Counted from the stretch's first letter, positions 23,476-34,947 are shown. The stretch: DNA of 64,000 bases from Aralia elata (GCA_034770075.1 JAVJAP010000118.1:1312240-1376239); one strand, 5' to 3'. Numbers and translations: made by a program. Notes: generated by a model from the sequence alone, not told the origin.

Positions 23476-24578
23476 CTTCTACTTGGACTCACAATCGAAG
23501 GAATCAGCAGCTTGGCTAGGGTTTGGGTTCCCAATTTATAGCAAATCGTTTACCCAATTTAGCTGGGTATTACCTTAATTGATCAACAAGGACCAACGGT
23601 AGGAGGGAGTGGGGGTCAGCTGTTCAGTCGCCGACCCTTGAGCCGCGTGTTCAATCGGTCGAATCACCGGTCGTCTTCAAACCCCTTGGTCCGAACGTTG
23701 AACCCTCAGTCGCCCACTTTCACCCTTGAATCGCCCGTTGGTTGCTCCCTTCGTCGCCGGCGCACGCCTGACGACTTGCCCTTGTCCCGTCCGATTTGAT
23801 CGAAAGCTTGGTTTTGCTCGACTGTTTGATTTGAGGGCTTGGGGCTTGATAGCTGGGTGAGATGGAATTGAGGGTTTGGGGATTTTGGTTCGATTTCTTC
23901 CCCAATTTGGTTTCGCTGATGATGATATATTCCTAACCCCAAATGAAAAGAGTCCAACTCGACTGGAATGGTATAGAATGGGTCGACCCGACATGGAAGA
24001 GAATTAGAATGGGCTCAATCCAAATAGGGTTGGGCCGGCGGTTTTAAATAAGAGGTTGCCCAAACGGAAAATAAAAGAAGGAAATTGGAATTGACCCAAC
24101 TAATTTAATTTGACCAGCCCACTCGTTTGACCCAATCAGAAAAATAAAAGGAATTTGGCCCAATCCGGAAATAAAAAGAAATGGGCCATCCCAAATAAAA
24201 AAAAAAGTGGACTAAATTAATTTAACTGCATTGTATTCCTAATATTTTAAATTAAATAGCTAACCCAATTAGTTATTTGTTTAAAATATTTATTGTAACC
24301 ATAATTCTTTATTCGAATGATTTAATCTGATAATGAAATTATTTATTAAATCTCCCAAGTTTTCTTGCAAATGAATTCTTAGGGCTAACTCACTAATTTA
24401 TTTAAACTACCAGTGAGTCCCTTTAATGTGCAGAAAATTATTGGATCACATATTTATATAATTAAATAATAATACCCACATGGATCCAATTAAATTCATA
24501 AAATTAAATAAAACGAATTTCATATGTTAAAATAAATTGTACAAGATTTTTTTTTTAAAAAAAATCCTGGGCATTACA
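20426..24578 (-). mobile_element. SoloB: 4.15-kb solo LTR inside TatA
   Basis: The block starts TGTGACGCCCCC and ends GGGCATTACA, flanked by gattt at 20421-20425 and 24579-24583. TatA sequence resumes directly after it. No primer site, polypurine tract or pol remains, so it is a solo LTR and a large one. The minus orientation is inferred: read that way it ends TTTGGGGGCGTCACA, like the ChromoB LTR end TTTGGGGATGTCACA, and the 20930-21060 block resembles the ChromoB LTR near 8100-8240. The middle (21700-22680) is extremely AT-rich; the right part includes a TA microsatellite and a GC-richer segment at 23590-23780. ORFs here are not supported. Confidence 0.87.
23421..23472. repeat. (TA)n microsatellite
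   Basis: About 26 uninterrupted TA dinucleotides lie inside SoloB. Confidence 0.95.
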
Positions 24579-24854
24579 GATTTCATCGAACTAAGTCTTA
24601 GATTTTGGCTAAGTGTTTAGTTGGGTTTGGGTTATGTCACCTGAGATGAAGCTAATCAGGCGGCTGGTTTCGAGGGTATAGGAAGGTTTTTCTGGCCGTT
24701 GGGAAATCAGTTTCGATAGAAGAAAGTATTATTTTGTAAGGAATGGGACCGTGCCACGATGGCTGCCTACGTACCCCCAAAAGTCGGGAGATCAGGTCCT
24801 ACGTAGTTTGTTCTTCAAAGAAGGAAGTGAAAATGATTTTTATTTTTTTTTCAG
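24579..24854. other. TatA post-pol noncoding segment
   Basis: Right of SoloB. It starts with the duplicated gattt and matches the TatC region 61620-61870 in reverse complement (for example the words around tacgtaggcagcc and ggaaggtttt). No gene is seen. Confidence 0.7.
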
Positions 24855-25864
24855 GCATAGAACCGCTTCACCGACTCGGAATTGATGGGTTGTGGAAACA
24901 CCTCACCGTCCATCTCTTGCAATTTGAGGGCTCCTCCGGACAACGCTTTTTTTATCACAAAAGGTCCTCCCCAATTTGGGGCAAACTACCATTTGGCTTC
25001 GTCTTGACAAGGCATGACTCTCTTTAGCACTAGGTCATTTTCCTTGAACTTCCGAGGTCTTATCTTTTGTCGTACGATCGAGAGATTCTTTGCTGATATA
25101 ACTGACCGTGCAAGACAGCCGCCACCCTCCTTTCATCAATTAGGGCCAATTGGTCGTACCGACTTTGCATCCAATCCCCCTCGTTTATTTGAGCATCAAT
25201 AAAGATTCTGAGGGATGCCATTTCAACCTCAACTAGCAGAACAACCTCCATTCCGTATACCAAAGCGTAAGGGGTTGCCCCTGTAGAAGTACGCACCGAC
25301 GTTCTGTACGCCAGTAGGGTGAGAGGTAACAGATCTAGCCATCCCCGATGATTGGCAGACATTCTTGCCATTATCTTTTTGATATTCTTATTTGCAGCCT
25401 TCACTGCCCCATTCATCTTTGGATGGTAAATGACAGAATTGAGGTGTTTCTGCTTGACAGGCTTAAAACACCTCTTGATGGGCAACCGGTGTACCACAAT
25501 GTCGGTGGACAATCCGATCATGTCCTCATGAGACCAGGCAAAAACATCCTCATACTGGCTTAGCAACTTGGTTATTTCTGTTTTGTTTTTTTGTTTTGGC
25601 TAGGGGAGGTTTGTCCCTTTCTTGCTCTTTAGGTTTATTAGGGGTTCCGATATTTAAGGTGATGATTTGGCCTAAGTTGGGTTTGGGTTTGTCTTCGACC
25701 CATCCTCTGATCTCGTCAGGCGTGTCATCATTATCTGTTTCATCCTGCTCAATGCCCATTAAATCGAAATCTAGCTCAATATCAAAATCGTAGTCGTCTT
25801 TCAAATTTGAAACATCGTTTGTTAGGCAAGCAATACTCAAATCGGTACACCTGACATGAAACAA
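24855..25864 (-). pseudogene. TatA pol remnant: start of RT joined to end of integrase
   Basis: On the minus strand, 25864-25550 matches the acidic linker before Tat RT (DYDFDIELDFDLMGIEQDET), and 25566-25060 starts with the RT N-terminus (LSQYEDVFAWSHEDMIGL...). The RT ends at PVKQK and is followed in frame by HLNSVIYHPKMNG from the integrase core. TatC has about 2.5 kb between those points (58497 to 60995), covering RT, RNase H, the archaeal-type RNase H and the first half of integrase. The integrase glutamate is replaced (GAVKAANKN; TatC has GAVEAANKN). Integrase C-terminal sequence continues in another frame to about 24855. No enzyme can be made. Confidence 0.88.
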
Positions 25865-26017
25865 AAATATTTGTCATATATATAAGTCATTTTTCCACCA
25901 TGATCATCTTTAAAATAACATGACAAAATAATATGACTATGCAAAATTTAAAATAAGGAACAAAAGCTGGCATCCTCATCCCCCACCATCTGAGGTATAC
26001 CACCCTGACGCCATATT

Positions 26018-27542
26018 TTACCCTCGCTTGGATAATACTGGCTTCATCGTCCAGTTGTTGGTGGTCAGATCGACCGGAATGCGACAGATGAAAGGCGGCT
26101 TTGCTCGCTGATTACTTGTCATGCCAATCATCTCATCAATTCTCTTCATATAATTCGGCCTTGGTGGTCCTCCGGTTTCGCTAGCTTCCACCACATTGAC
26201 CCCTTCCCCATCATGCTTTGGCAGGGGATTGACTTTAACATTTGGGGAGTCTGGCTGTTCCACCACAATTTCCCCACTATCGATCAAGTTCTGAATTCTG
26301 TGCTTCAGGGCCCAACATTCCTGAGTATCATGACCAGGGGAACCCGAATGGTATGCACACTTCTTACTCGGGTTAAATCCTCTCCCTTTTGGGTCAATTG
26401 GGGGTGCCAAATCGACTATCCTTCTCTGCGCTATTAATACTGCCAAAATTTGTTCAAGAGGATCCCCAAGCGGGGTGAATACCCGATCTCTTGCGGTCTC
26501 AAACCTTCTTCGTCCGTCCGACCTTTGATTATCGAAATTAGGTTGTCAGGGTGGCACAATTCTCTGTATTTGCACTGGAGGGCTATTTTCCAACTTCCTA
26601 GATGATCCCTGCAGAATGAGGGACACATCCTCCTCCCTTCTCTTTTGGGTCCTGTGGGAAGCACTGCCATAGTTTCCACTCCGGATTTGTTCCGCAACTG
26701 CTTCTAAAGTTGTGAAGTCCTGGATCTTGCCAGACTTCAACCCCATGTCCACCATTTCTCCGTGTTTTATCATCTCGGCAAAAGGTCTTCCAATCCCCCG
26801 ATATAACCCGCTCATAATAAGGTGCCTCTTGAATATCCACGAAGGTCATCACCATCTCCGACTCGCTCATTGGGGGATTCACCTGTGCAGCCATACCCCT
26901 CCATCGCTGTGCATAATCCCTGAAAGATTCTTTTGGTTGCTTCTTGATTTTCGTCATTTGATATCTATCAGGGGCCATTTGTGCCTGGAAGCTATATTGT
27001 GTTAAGAAGGTATGGGCCAACTCCTCCTAATTGTGGATCCGGGCATTATCAAGATGGGCATACCAAATTCTTGCCTCTTCCGTCAGGCTCTTTTGGAATA
27101 ATTGCATCCTTAGACCTTCGTCCTCTGCATAAGATCCAAGCTCCCCAATGTATATTTTTAGATGTGTATAAGGATCCCCCTTCCCATTGTATTTCTCAAA
27201 TTCGGGAATTTTAAACTTCTCCGGATATCTAGTTCCTGGAAAGACACACAGATCTGAATAATTCACCCTGCCCAAGAAACCTACGCCTTTCAGGGATTGG
27301 ATGGTCTCCTCCATTTGCTTCATTTTCTTTCGAAGGTCATCAGTATCTCCTTCCTTTGGGATAGTAATCACTGTCCTGTTAGGTATAGGAATGACCTTTG
27401 GGACGACTGGCTCGCCCTTAGGTTGGGGTGGATCCTCTTTAGGTGGATCCTGTCTAGGTAGCAATTGTTCCTTCTGTTTCTTAAAATCATCAAATTCCTC
27501 ACGAGATATGGAACCAGGATTAGTAGGTGGAAGATCATCCAT
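26018..27542 (-). pseudogene. TatA gag with zinc knuckle, protease deleted
   Basis: I chose the ATG at 27542-27540 (MDDLPPTNPG) because TatC has an ATG at the matching place. Gag runs as ISREEFDDFK, then GRVNYSDLCVFPG, KFKIPEFEKYNGKGDPYTHL and the capsid-type domain (LFQKSLTEEARIWYAHL). A TAG replaces TGG just before EELAHTF near 27030; a frameshift follows near 26780. The zinc-knuckle CAYHSGSPGHDTQECW is at about 26360-26310. After NYMKRIDEMIG the frame jumps to PPFICRIPVDLTTNNWT, which in TatC lies about 1.6 kb downstream; the protease and its G-patch-like tail are therefore deleted. The result is a gag-only, non-autonomous design. Confidence 0.88.
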
Positions 27543-28317
27543 TTTAGATGTAGAGTCCTGGGCCCTTTTAGACTGCAAACGCGTTTGAGGAGCAATCCTA
27601 CAGAAACAACGGTTTGAAGTTTAATCTTTGGAAAATGAAAGATGTGGATGCATGCTAAAGCTGTAAATTTCGTGTTTTTGGGCTTTTTAATCTTTCCCTG
27701 CAAAACAAAATGTTAGTAGTCCCTCATTGCAATGACAAATGTTAGACACGAATTATTATGCCTTCCCAGCTATTCCCTGCAAAACATGGAGGTTAGTATT
27801 TTCTTTTGACAACAGGGAAGGTATATGTAAAAAATATTGAATGGGACTATGACATTTATACGCATAAACGTAAAAGGGCATGAAGAGACTTTCCTTGTGT
27901 TGGGTTTATCAGAGGCTGACCTACCCTAGGGTTACTCTCGCGGGCTTTTCGGCATGAAGGTCCCCAAATCTTCGCAATCTACTCGTCTGAATCCTTTCGA
28001 TTGGAGCGGATCTGGGTGGTGCGTTTCCTGAGCCATCTCCGGGGAGCAGCCCCTTCGAGTCCAGTAATAAGAAACCGACGGGTTCGCCTCAAGAGGAGGT
28101 ACACTCTCAACATACATTCACATTCATCGTCCTCACCGTATGCAAATGATTACTTTAAAGTAAAGCAATTCCATTTAATCATTCATTCACTGGACAAAAC
28201 ACACATTCACACAACAACAAGCAAAACAGGTCACAATATCGCATGCAAATACACATTCATGGATTTTTAAAGGATAGAATAGCATCAAGATTTGAACGCG
28301 GCTTAAGCCCTCTAATG
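27543..28317. other. TatA leader between primer site and gag
   Basis: No ORF is supported. It corresponds to TatC 53965-54743 in reverse complement, with shared words such as ggcgaacccgtcggt and ggggagcagcccc. Plus-strand ORFs here are shadows. Confidence 0.75.
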
Positions 28318-28335
28318 TCCCCAGCAGAGTCGCCA
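28318..28335 (-). promoter_or_regulatory. TatA primer binding site (Arg tRNA)
   Basis: On the minus strand it reads TGGCGACTCTGCTGGGGA, matching the 3' end of a plant arginine tRNA with one mismatch. It lies 2 bp after the 5' LTR, as in TatC. Confidence 0.88.
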
Positions 28336-28337
28336 GC

Positions 28338-30457
28338 TGTCGACGCCGGGAATATTGCTTCTTTGGTGATTGTTACCCTTTCCAATTTTGGCCTTTTTAT
28401 TAGATGATTTTTTGGAAAAGGTCGGCATGAATGTCGACGGGGTTTTGAAAGATCGTTTTTTATGATGAGCCATTTAACCAGAGTCACCAGTTGGTATATT
28501 AGAAATGGATGTACCAACGCATCCGAGTTTCATTTTTTGTAAATCGCTGGCTCATATGTGACTCCGAATTAATTGGTCTGTAACCCGAGATTCATAGAGT
28601 TCGGGGGCTTGCTTAAGCGAGGGGAAGGTGTTAGGCATCCCCCGACTTCCGTGAAACACGGTTACCGCAATCTTGATGCTTTTCCTATCCTTTTAATTCT
28701 TAAAATGTATGTGTGCGTGCGTGTGTGCCTATGTGAATGTTATGGTGATTTTGTGTGAGAAACCCAGTTGGTCTTTTATGAAAAATTCGTGCTTTAATCT
28801 GAGAATACTTTAGAATGTCCTTCGGTTTATACGAGAAAGCTTTATTCTTTATTAGAAAGGTTTGATTTTGATTGTCAAAACTGCAAGGTTTTCATTCGGT
28901 GTCGTTTTGGCAAAACAAGAGTTTTTAAACCTTCGTCAAAATAGGAATCGAGACCTATACGTTGCTTTCATAGAATGACGGGCAATTTCTAGGATCTCTT
29001 TAACCCTATGCACATTGGTTTAATAAAAACATCATTTATTTTGATAAAATCATTTTTTGTGATGTTTGAAAACGATTTTCTTTAACCTTCTCGTTAAATA
29101 GGAACCGACATTCATTAGCACTTCCAATTTCTTATCCTCGTGATGCTAATAACCTAATTTGATTGATTTGATAAAAATCTTCATCGTTAGCCTTGAAATC
29201 CTTTTTGGTGTTGCAATTCAAATAAAACATTATAATGCGTAGGAGGTTATTCACGGGCATGTAAGTCATCAAAATAACCCCGAACGCCCACAATCACATA
29301 TTTTCACTATGATGGGGCCTTAAACGCGATTCTCGCCTTGGCGTCGTTTTAAGGCCCGAAGATTACATATTTACAATGAAGACTACATCGTTCCTACTAC
29401 CCACATCAAAATTGTCCATCATCGGATTTGGACCACGGGGTCGCGTTCCTAGGCTCACACCCGAAATTTCCACACACCCACAAAACGGATATTACAAGAA
29501 ATAATCAACACGGATAATCTAACAATGCCCAGACATCCTAAAATAGCAACCTAAATGAACCACGCCCAATATATCGCCGTAAAACAAACAAAAATTCAAT
29601 AAATGAATATCATCGGGTTATTAGGAAGAATTTTGTTCCGATGGAACCCTCACTAATAATCCCTAATTCATTGTTTCACCATAAATTACATGAAAACTAC
29701 ATTTAATTTAACCAAATGATATGATAGAAATTGCTATAACAATGGTATTTTCACCTTGAAAATGATGTCAAAGTGGATGTAAACTTGTGTATTTGAATAG
29801 AATGGGAAGTATATATGATACAATCAAATCAAAAGAGTATAAATCCTCTCTTTTTTTCTTCCTTTCTCTCCTCTTTTGCTGCAAATTTATGTTATTCCTT
29901 CCTAATTTTCCGAGCTGCTGCTGCTGCCTTCTTTCTTTTTCTTTTTCTCTCCTGCTCCGCCTCTTCTCTTCTTCTGTATGAACTGAAACTGGGCTGTTAA
30001 TAGGCAAGCCAGGGCAGCCGCAGATGGATATGCGGCTGGCCGCAGATGGATCTGCGACTGGCTGGCCGCCTACCATCCACTCATCCTGGTTTTCGGTTTT
30101 CGTGTTTCGAGTTCCGTGTTTTCAAAAGGCGCACTCATTGGCCGCAGATCAATTCGCGGCTGACTGGTTTGACTTTCTCAATTTTTGTGCCATTCCTTGA
30201 TTCTCGTGTCGTGACGTCGGTTTTCACCGACACGCTTGTATTTTGCAGTCCGAGAATTACTGGGAGACGTGCCACATCTTTCGGGAATGCTCATTTCGGA
30301 CGACCTTGTTGTCACGTCGGTTTTGATTTGCAAATCGTCGCGGTGGCGTCGAGTGTTCGTACTTGCGCCCATCCTTCGCTCTCGTAGGCCGGCTCAATGG
30401 ACGAATTTGCCCCCCTGTCAGGGTTAGTATACGAAGTGCAAAATTTAGGTGTCTACA
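28338..30457 (-). repeat. TatA 5' LTR
   Basis: The 2,120-bp LTR starts (minus strand) TGTAGACACCTAAATTTTGC and ends CCCGGCGTCGACA. It shares the family start TGTAGACACCCAAATTTTGC with TatB and TatC. Its right edge abuts LTR-E without a recognisable duplication. Confidence 0.9.
30017..30160. repeat. GC-rich inverted repeats in TatA 5' LTR
   Basis: Three copies of a 20-bp motif lie at 30017-30036 (GCCGCAGATGGATATGCGGC), 30039-30058 (GCCGCAGATGGATCTGCGAC) and 30141-30160 (GCCGCAGATCAATTCGCGGC). The outer arms GCCGC/GCGGC are the most stable part. Confidence 0.85.
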
Positions 30458-32638
30458 ATGGAATAGTTGAATTATTTGTATTTAATTAAATTAAAGTGTG
30501 ACAAAATATCATATAATAAGAAGTTTGTTAAAATAAAGAGAAAAATGAACTTTAGAGTTTAGCCAAACAAGGCCTTGTGGCCTTTGGCTTTCTTAACTGC
30601 TGAAACTCCCAACTAGAGGATACGTAAAGTGTGTCAGCATATTTTGTTAAGACTAAAACAAAAATATACAGAGGAGAGGGAGAGAGAATTGGGAGAAAAA
30701 GCTCTCTGTGAAACAAATTGAGAGGAGATTTGAGAGAAATCAAGAGAAAGGAGAATGATAATCAACAATCCTTATCATCTAACTGATTAAAGGTAAATTT
30801 TATATTTCTAGTTTTAGTTTTGAGTTCTCTGTAATTGAATTTATAGGATCAAATTGTTGAGGAATTGGGTTCATGTGTTATTGAGTTTATTTAATCTGAT
30901 ATATGTTGTTAGTAGATGATTTTTGTAGTATCAAATTCATGAAAATTTGTTAAATAAGAAGAAATTGAGTTTTCGGTTGGAATATGTATGTTTTGGCTTA
31001 CTTTGGAGTCAAAATTGATGTTTAATTTGAGTAATAATCTGTAAATTGATGATGGATTGTTGTTATGCGTTAAAAAACGAAAACAACGGAAGTTGAACGG
31101 ACCAATTTGGTTGAGAATCGAATCTGTAGCGATTGATTGCGCTAAATTTATAAAAGTTTGTAAAACTAGTGTGAATTGGGATTTTTAAGCTTTTAGATTG
31201 GTTGTTTGAGCTGTTTAAGATGTTAGAATCATTGTATACATGTTGGGTATTGATTCTATAGAGATTATAATATTTGAGTATGTCTAAATTGTTGTTAAAA
31301 TGAAGAAATTGGGAAATTTTGGTCTAGGAATTCTGCAGTTCGCGAACTGCAGAATCTGGAGTTCATGAAGCTCGCCCCGACGAGCTTATTAAGTCAAATT
31401 TCTCGCCCCGGGGATAGCTCGCCCCGACGAGAGTTTTACACTAAGTTTTCTCGCCCCGGCGAGAGTTTTATGTAGTAATTTTCTCGCCCCGGCGGGAATT
31501 GCAGAAATGGAAAATTTTCTTGTTTTTAATTCTTTTCTTTTGGTCATGCTATGTTACCCTATATGTTTATAAACATTATACATTTAATGTAAAGCAAAGT
31601 TTAAGACTTAACTAAGGGTTAAATGTCGATTAAATTGAGACGCAATAAAATGAAGGTTTATAAGGAGAACTTAATTTCTAAGTTGAGAATTGTATAGAGA
31701 ATAAAAATGAAGGATTATGAAATGTTAAGTAGAATTAATACTAAGTGTTGCTATGTGGCTAATGAATGATGTACATGATTATATATATCGTGTAAGATAC
31801 ATGAAGTGCAGATAAATTTAAGCTCGTTATGGTAATTGATAATCCACGAGCCATGCAAGTCTTTCAGTTCCTATTTGTTATGTGAATTAATTGATTAACT
31901 GTTTAAATCTATAATGTATACAGCATGATGTATTTTTATATATGTTGTAAGTATGAAGCGACAAAGTCAAAATATGACTACGTTCGTTGAATAGAGAATG
32001 TTGATTGAGTTATGGAACTCAATCTCTATTTGTTATGTGTTGATCATAATGTATGATATGTTTAGTCAAATGATTATGACTTAGATGATGAGCATGTTAT
32101 CGATGTGCTATGTGATGCATGCAAACTGTTAGATTTTGCTGAGCTGTCGAGCTCATTCTTGCAAATAACCATTTTTGCAGGTAAAAGATACAAGGTAAAG
32201 TTAAGTGCTGCTTGAATGGCATGATTCAGATGTAATGCATGCAGATTAATTGTTTTAGCTTAAATTATGTTTTTGAACCATAATTAAGATTCTGAGTGAT
32301 GTATTTGAGAATGTATTAAATGTAACAGATGTAGAGTTGTTAAATTTGTATTGAGTTGTAAATTTAATTTTATCCGATATATAAAGAATATTGAATCAAA
32401 AAGTTTTATTTTTATTGTATCTGTGATGAAGCGAATCATTAAGTAAATATGATTCTAGAATATGAAAATGATTAAAGGTTATGATTCAGGGAAAGCAAAG
32501 AAAGAAAACTGAAAAGTTTTTATTTATTCCGCATTTTATTAAGTTTATTATCAATTAATGATGTAAAGTTAGAATATAGATGTATTGTTAACGACCGAAG
32601 TCGAGAGTTGGAATTGTATGAATTTTGGGGTCGTTACA
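30458..32638 (+). repeat. LTR-E: 5'-truncated Gypsy LTR
   Basis: It aligns with the ChromoB LTR from about 250 bp inside it (for example gccaaacaaggccttgtggcctttgg near 30573, matching near 6336) and ends GGTCGTTACA at 32638. No primer site follows, so it is a solo or 3' LTR. The left end is lost at TatA. It is a related but distinct subfamily. No genes. Confidence 0.8.
31331..31496. repeat. Palindrome and GC-rich inverted repeats in LTR-E
   Basis: A perfect 24-bp palindrome lies at 31331-31354 (half-site TTCTGCAGTTCG). It is followed by five members of the ChromoB-type motif: CTCGCCCCGACGAG at 31371-31384 and 31418-31431, a damaged one at 31402-31414, perfect CTCGCCCCGGCGAG at 31450-31463, and CTCGCCCCGGCGGG at 31483-31496. 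Confidence 0.87.
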
Positions 32639-33087
32639 ACGAATATGGTTTATATGTATAAAATTTGATGTTCAATTCGGATATTAATCTGTAAATTGAT
32701 TGTTGATTGTGTTAATATGATAAAAAACGAGAATAATGCAACTTAAACGGATCAAAATGGTTTAGAAACGAGGTTGCAGTGTTTGATTTCACTAAGTGTG
32801 TCAAAAGTATAGAAAAGAGCATGAACAGTAAATTTTTGGTTTGTAATTGGTTGATTATGTGTATTATAATGATTGGAATTGTTAGAAACATGTTGGGTAA
32901 TTGTTTTACAACATATTTGATGTCTGTGTATGTTTAATTTGTGAGTCGGATGATAGAATTTGGAAAATTTGGTCTGAATTTCGCTGGTTTGCGAATTGTA
33001 GGAGATGACAGTCGAGTCCACCACCCCGGCGGTGGAAATGTACTGGAAGTCTCACCCCGGCGGTGTCCTCGCCCCAGCGATAGAAAT
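32639..33087 (+). repeat. LTR-F: internal fragment of a ChromoB-like LTR
   Basis: The fragment matches ChromoB LTR 6855-7290 (for example gatgttcaattcggatattaatc and gcgaattgtaggagatgac). It includes an altered inverted-repeat cluster at 33018-33080. It lies between the LTR-E end and the LTR-G start and is probably host sequence for both. Confidence 0.75.
33018..33080. repeat. Altered inverted-repeat cluster in LTR-F
   Basis: CCACCACCCCGGCGGTGG at 33018-33035, CTCACCCCGGCGGTG at 33051-33065 and CTCGCCCCAGCGA at 33068-33080. Compared with the homologous ChromoB site at 7240, both arms of the first one are changed, yet it is still an inverted repeat. Confidence 0.75.
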
Positions 33088-34134
33088 TGTAAGAACCCGA
33101 ATTTTTAGAAATTATTAAAATAAGAATTTATTAAATTAAATTCTTACTATGTCATATGTCGGATTCAAATTGGAACATATATGCGTTATATATATATTTT
33201 GAATTCTTATGGCTTGGTAAGAAGAAACCAATTTATGTGAAGTTCTAAGAGATAGCTAAGCTATTTAAGAAAGTAGGATTGAACTTGAAATTTAATCGCT
33301 GAATTATGGAAGGAGATAGTAATTAATTAAGTTGAAAATTATATTTTTGGATAATATGATTTGAATATTAAAGTCTTGTGTGGCAGTAACGTGATAGAAG
33401 AGGTTAACTCACTTTTATACAATGGTGAATTAATATGTGTGTTTTGCATAAGGAAAACGAAACGTTTATGTTAATTAAAATTGGTATTATTTTTATATTA
33501 CTGAGCATGGTAATATATTTAATATTTTGAATAATGTTTATATATTATGTAAGTGTTGAGAAGAGAAGAAAATCAATATATCTATTGGATAGGAATTTAT
33601 ACACGGCTAAATACACGGCTAAGTGTGTAGATGGGAGAAATTGTTTTAAGACAATTATTTATTAAGATAAATTCTAGCCTTGAATTATTTTATTATCTTA
33701 TATGAACGGCTTTATATGAGGTAATGTGTATAATTACGTAATATGGTAAATATATTAAGTCATATTTACTATATGTAAATAAATCGATATAAATAATTTA
33801 TAACAGGAGAAAATAAAGTTATTATTTATTTTCTATATGTGATATAAGGACATGTGCCATACAGATAGTTATTTCAATGAGACATAGATATTATAATGAA
33901 TATAATATCTTGAGAAAATGAGTAAATTCTTTTATTATGATTAACACCTTTATTTTCATATATAATGTGAAAATGTAGCAGAAACATTATATGTTTTTTA
34001 TGATGGAATACATATTTTATACATTGGTATGTATATTTTTGTGATTAGCCAAGAGGGTTAAATTTATAAAGCTAAGTTATTTTACTAAATAACTTAGTAA
34101 TCATGATTTTTATAATCAATAATGTGAATTTATA

Positions 34135-34178
<44 letters not shown>

Positions 34179-34947
34179 CGTATATATGTATGAGTGTCTC
34201 GAAACGTAATAATTCAATCTAAATTAAATTAATGGCAAGGGAATAAATGATTGATATTAATTAATCATTGTGGTACTTATGTGTGATTAATATAATAGGC
34301 GTGATAATGGGTTGGGAGTACCCGACTGAATTATATTTAGCTCAATTAAAATATTATTTAGACTAACCCATTATCCCTGAAATACATAATTATACGTATT
34401 GGTGTATATTTAAACTATGAGTATACTGTTTATGTGTGGATGTATATATATGTAGGTGTGGGTATATGTGCCCATAACTTATTTTAATGTAGTAATGATA
34501 AGTCATTATAATTGATTTAATAAGCCCAAAAGGAATTAACTTTAGTATAATGGGGACCATTTTACTAATGAGTAAGGAAGAAATAGAGCTTGTCCCAAAT
34601 TAATTATCCCAAATAATTATCAGTCGTGTATAGACCAGTGGCCTATCCCTATATTCCTCAAACTCATTAATGGCTAGTTAAAGGTGATGATGAAGAGAGG
34701 AATGGAGGAAGAGGGAGTTGGTGACCAACTCTTTAATACCCAATGGTTTCTTCCTTCTTCCAATGGTTTGATCTTTAGGGCAAAACCCAAAATTTGCCTA
34801 TCCTACTTCTATGTTGTTAAGTTTTCAAAAAGGCTAGCAAGGAGGGAGATGATGGCTATGGAGATGATGAGGGAGGGGAGTGGTTGTAATAGTGACATTC
34901 TACCAACTCTCTCATACCCAATGGCTTCTTCCTTCTTCCAACGGTTT
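33088..34947 (+). repeat. LTR-G: LTR start, cut by ElementC
   Basis: It starts TGTAAGAACCCGAATTTTTAG, resembling the ElementC LTR start TGAAATGACCGTGAATTTTT, and runs 1,860 bp before ElementC begins. It contains a promoter-like region (34690-34945) with a locally repeated segment (ccaactctttaatacccaatgg at about 34722 and ccaactctctcatacccaatgg at about 34903). No coding sequence. Whether it was a 5' or 3' LTR is unknown. Confidence 0.65.
34131..34178. repeat. (TG)n/(TA)n microsatellite
   Basis: A TG dinucleotide run grades into a TA run inside LTR-G. Confidence 0.9.

Larger units (their letters stand above)
15796..30457 (-). mobile_element. TatA: minus-strand Tat-type element, internally deleted
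   Basis: Both ends are precise: the left end reads TGTTCGACGCCGG (a Tat LTR end on the minus strand, with one extra T) and the right end GTGTCTACA (the LTR start). In element order: 5' LTR 30457-28338, Arg-tRNA primer site, leader, gag 27542-26018, a fused RT-integrase remnant 25864-24855, 3' region with the end of an antisense ORF and a tandem array, polypurine tract, and 3' LTR 18234-15796. SoloB is inserted in the 3' region. Protease and most of RT, both RNase H domains and half of integrase are missing, so it is non-autonomous. The flanks (ttaat left, atgga right) do not match, so no target duplication is seen. Confidence 0.9.

Noticed and set aside
23232..23578. ORFs of 60-95 codons through the TA microsatellite
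   Set aside because: Low-complexity Ile-Tyr runs from (TA)n; not a gene.
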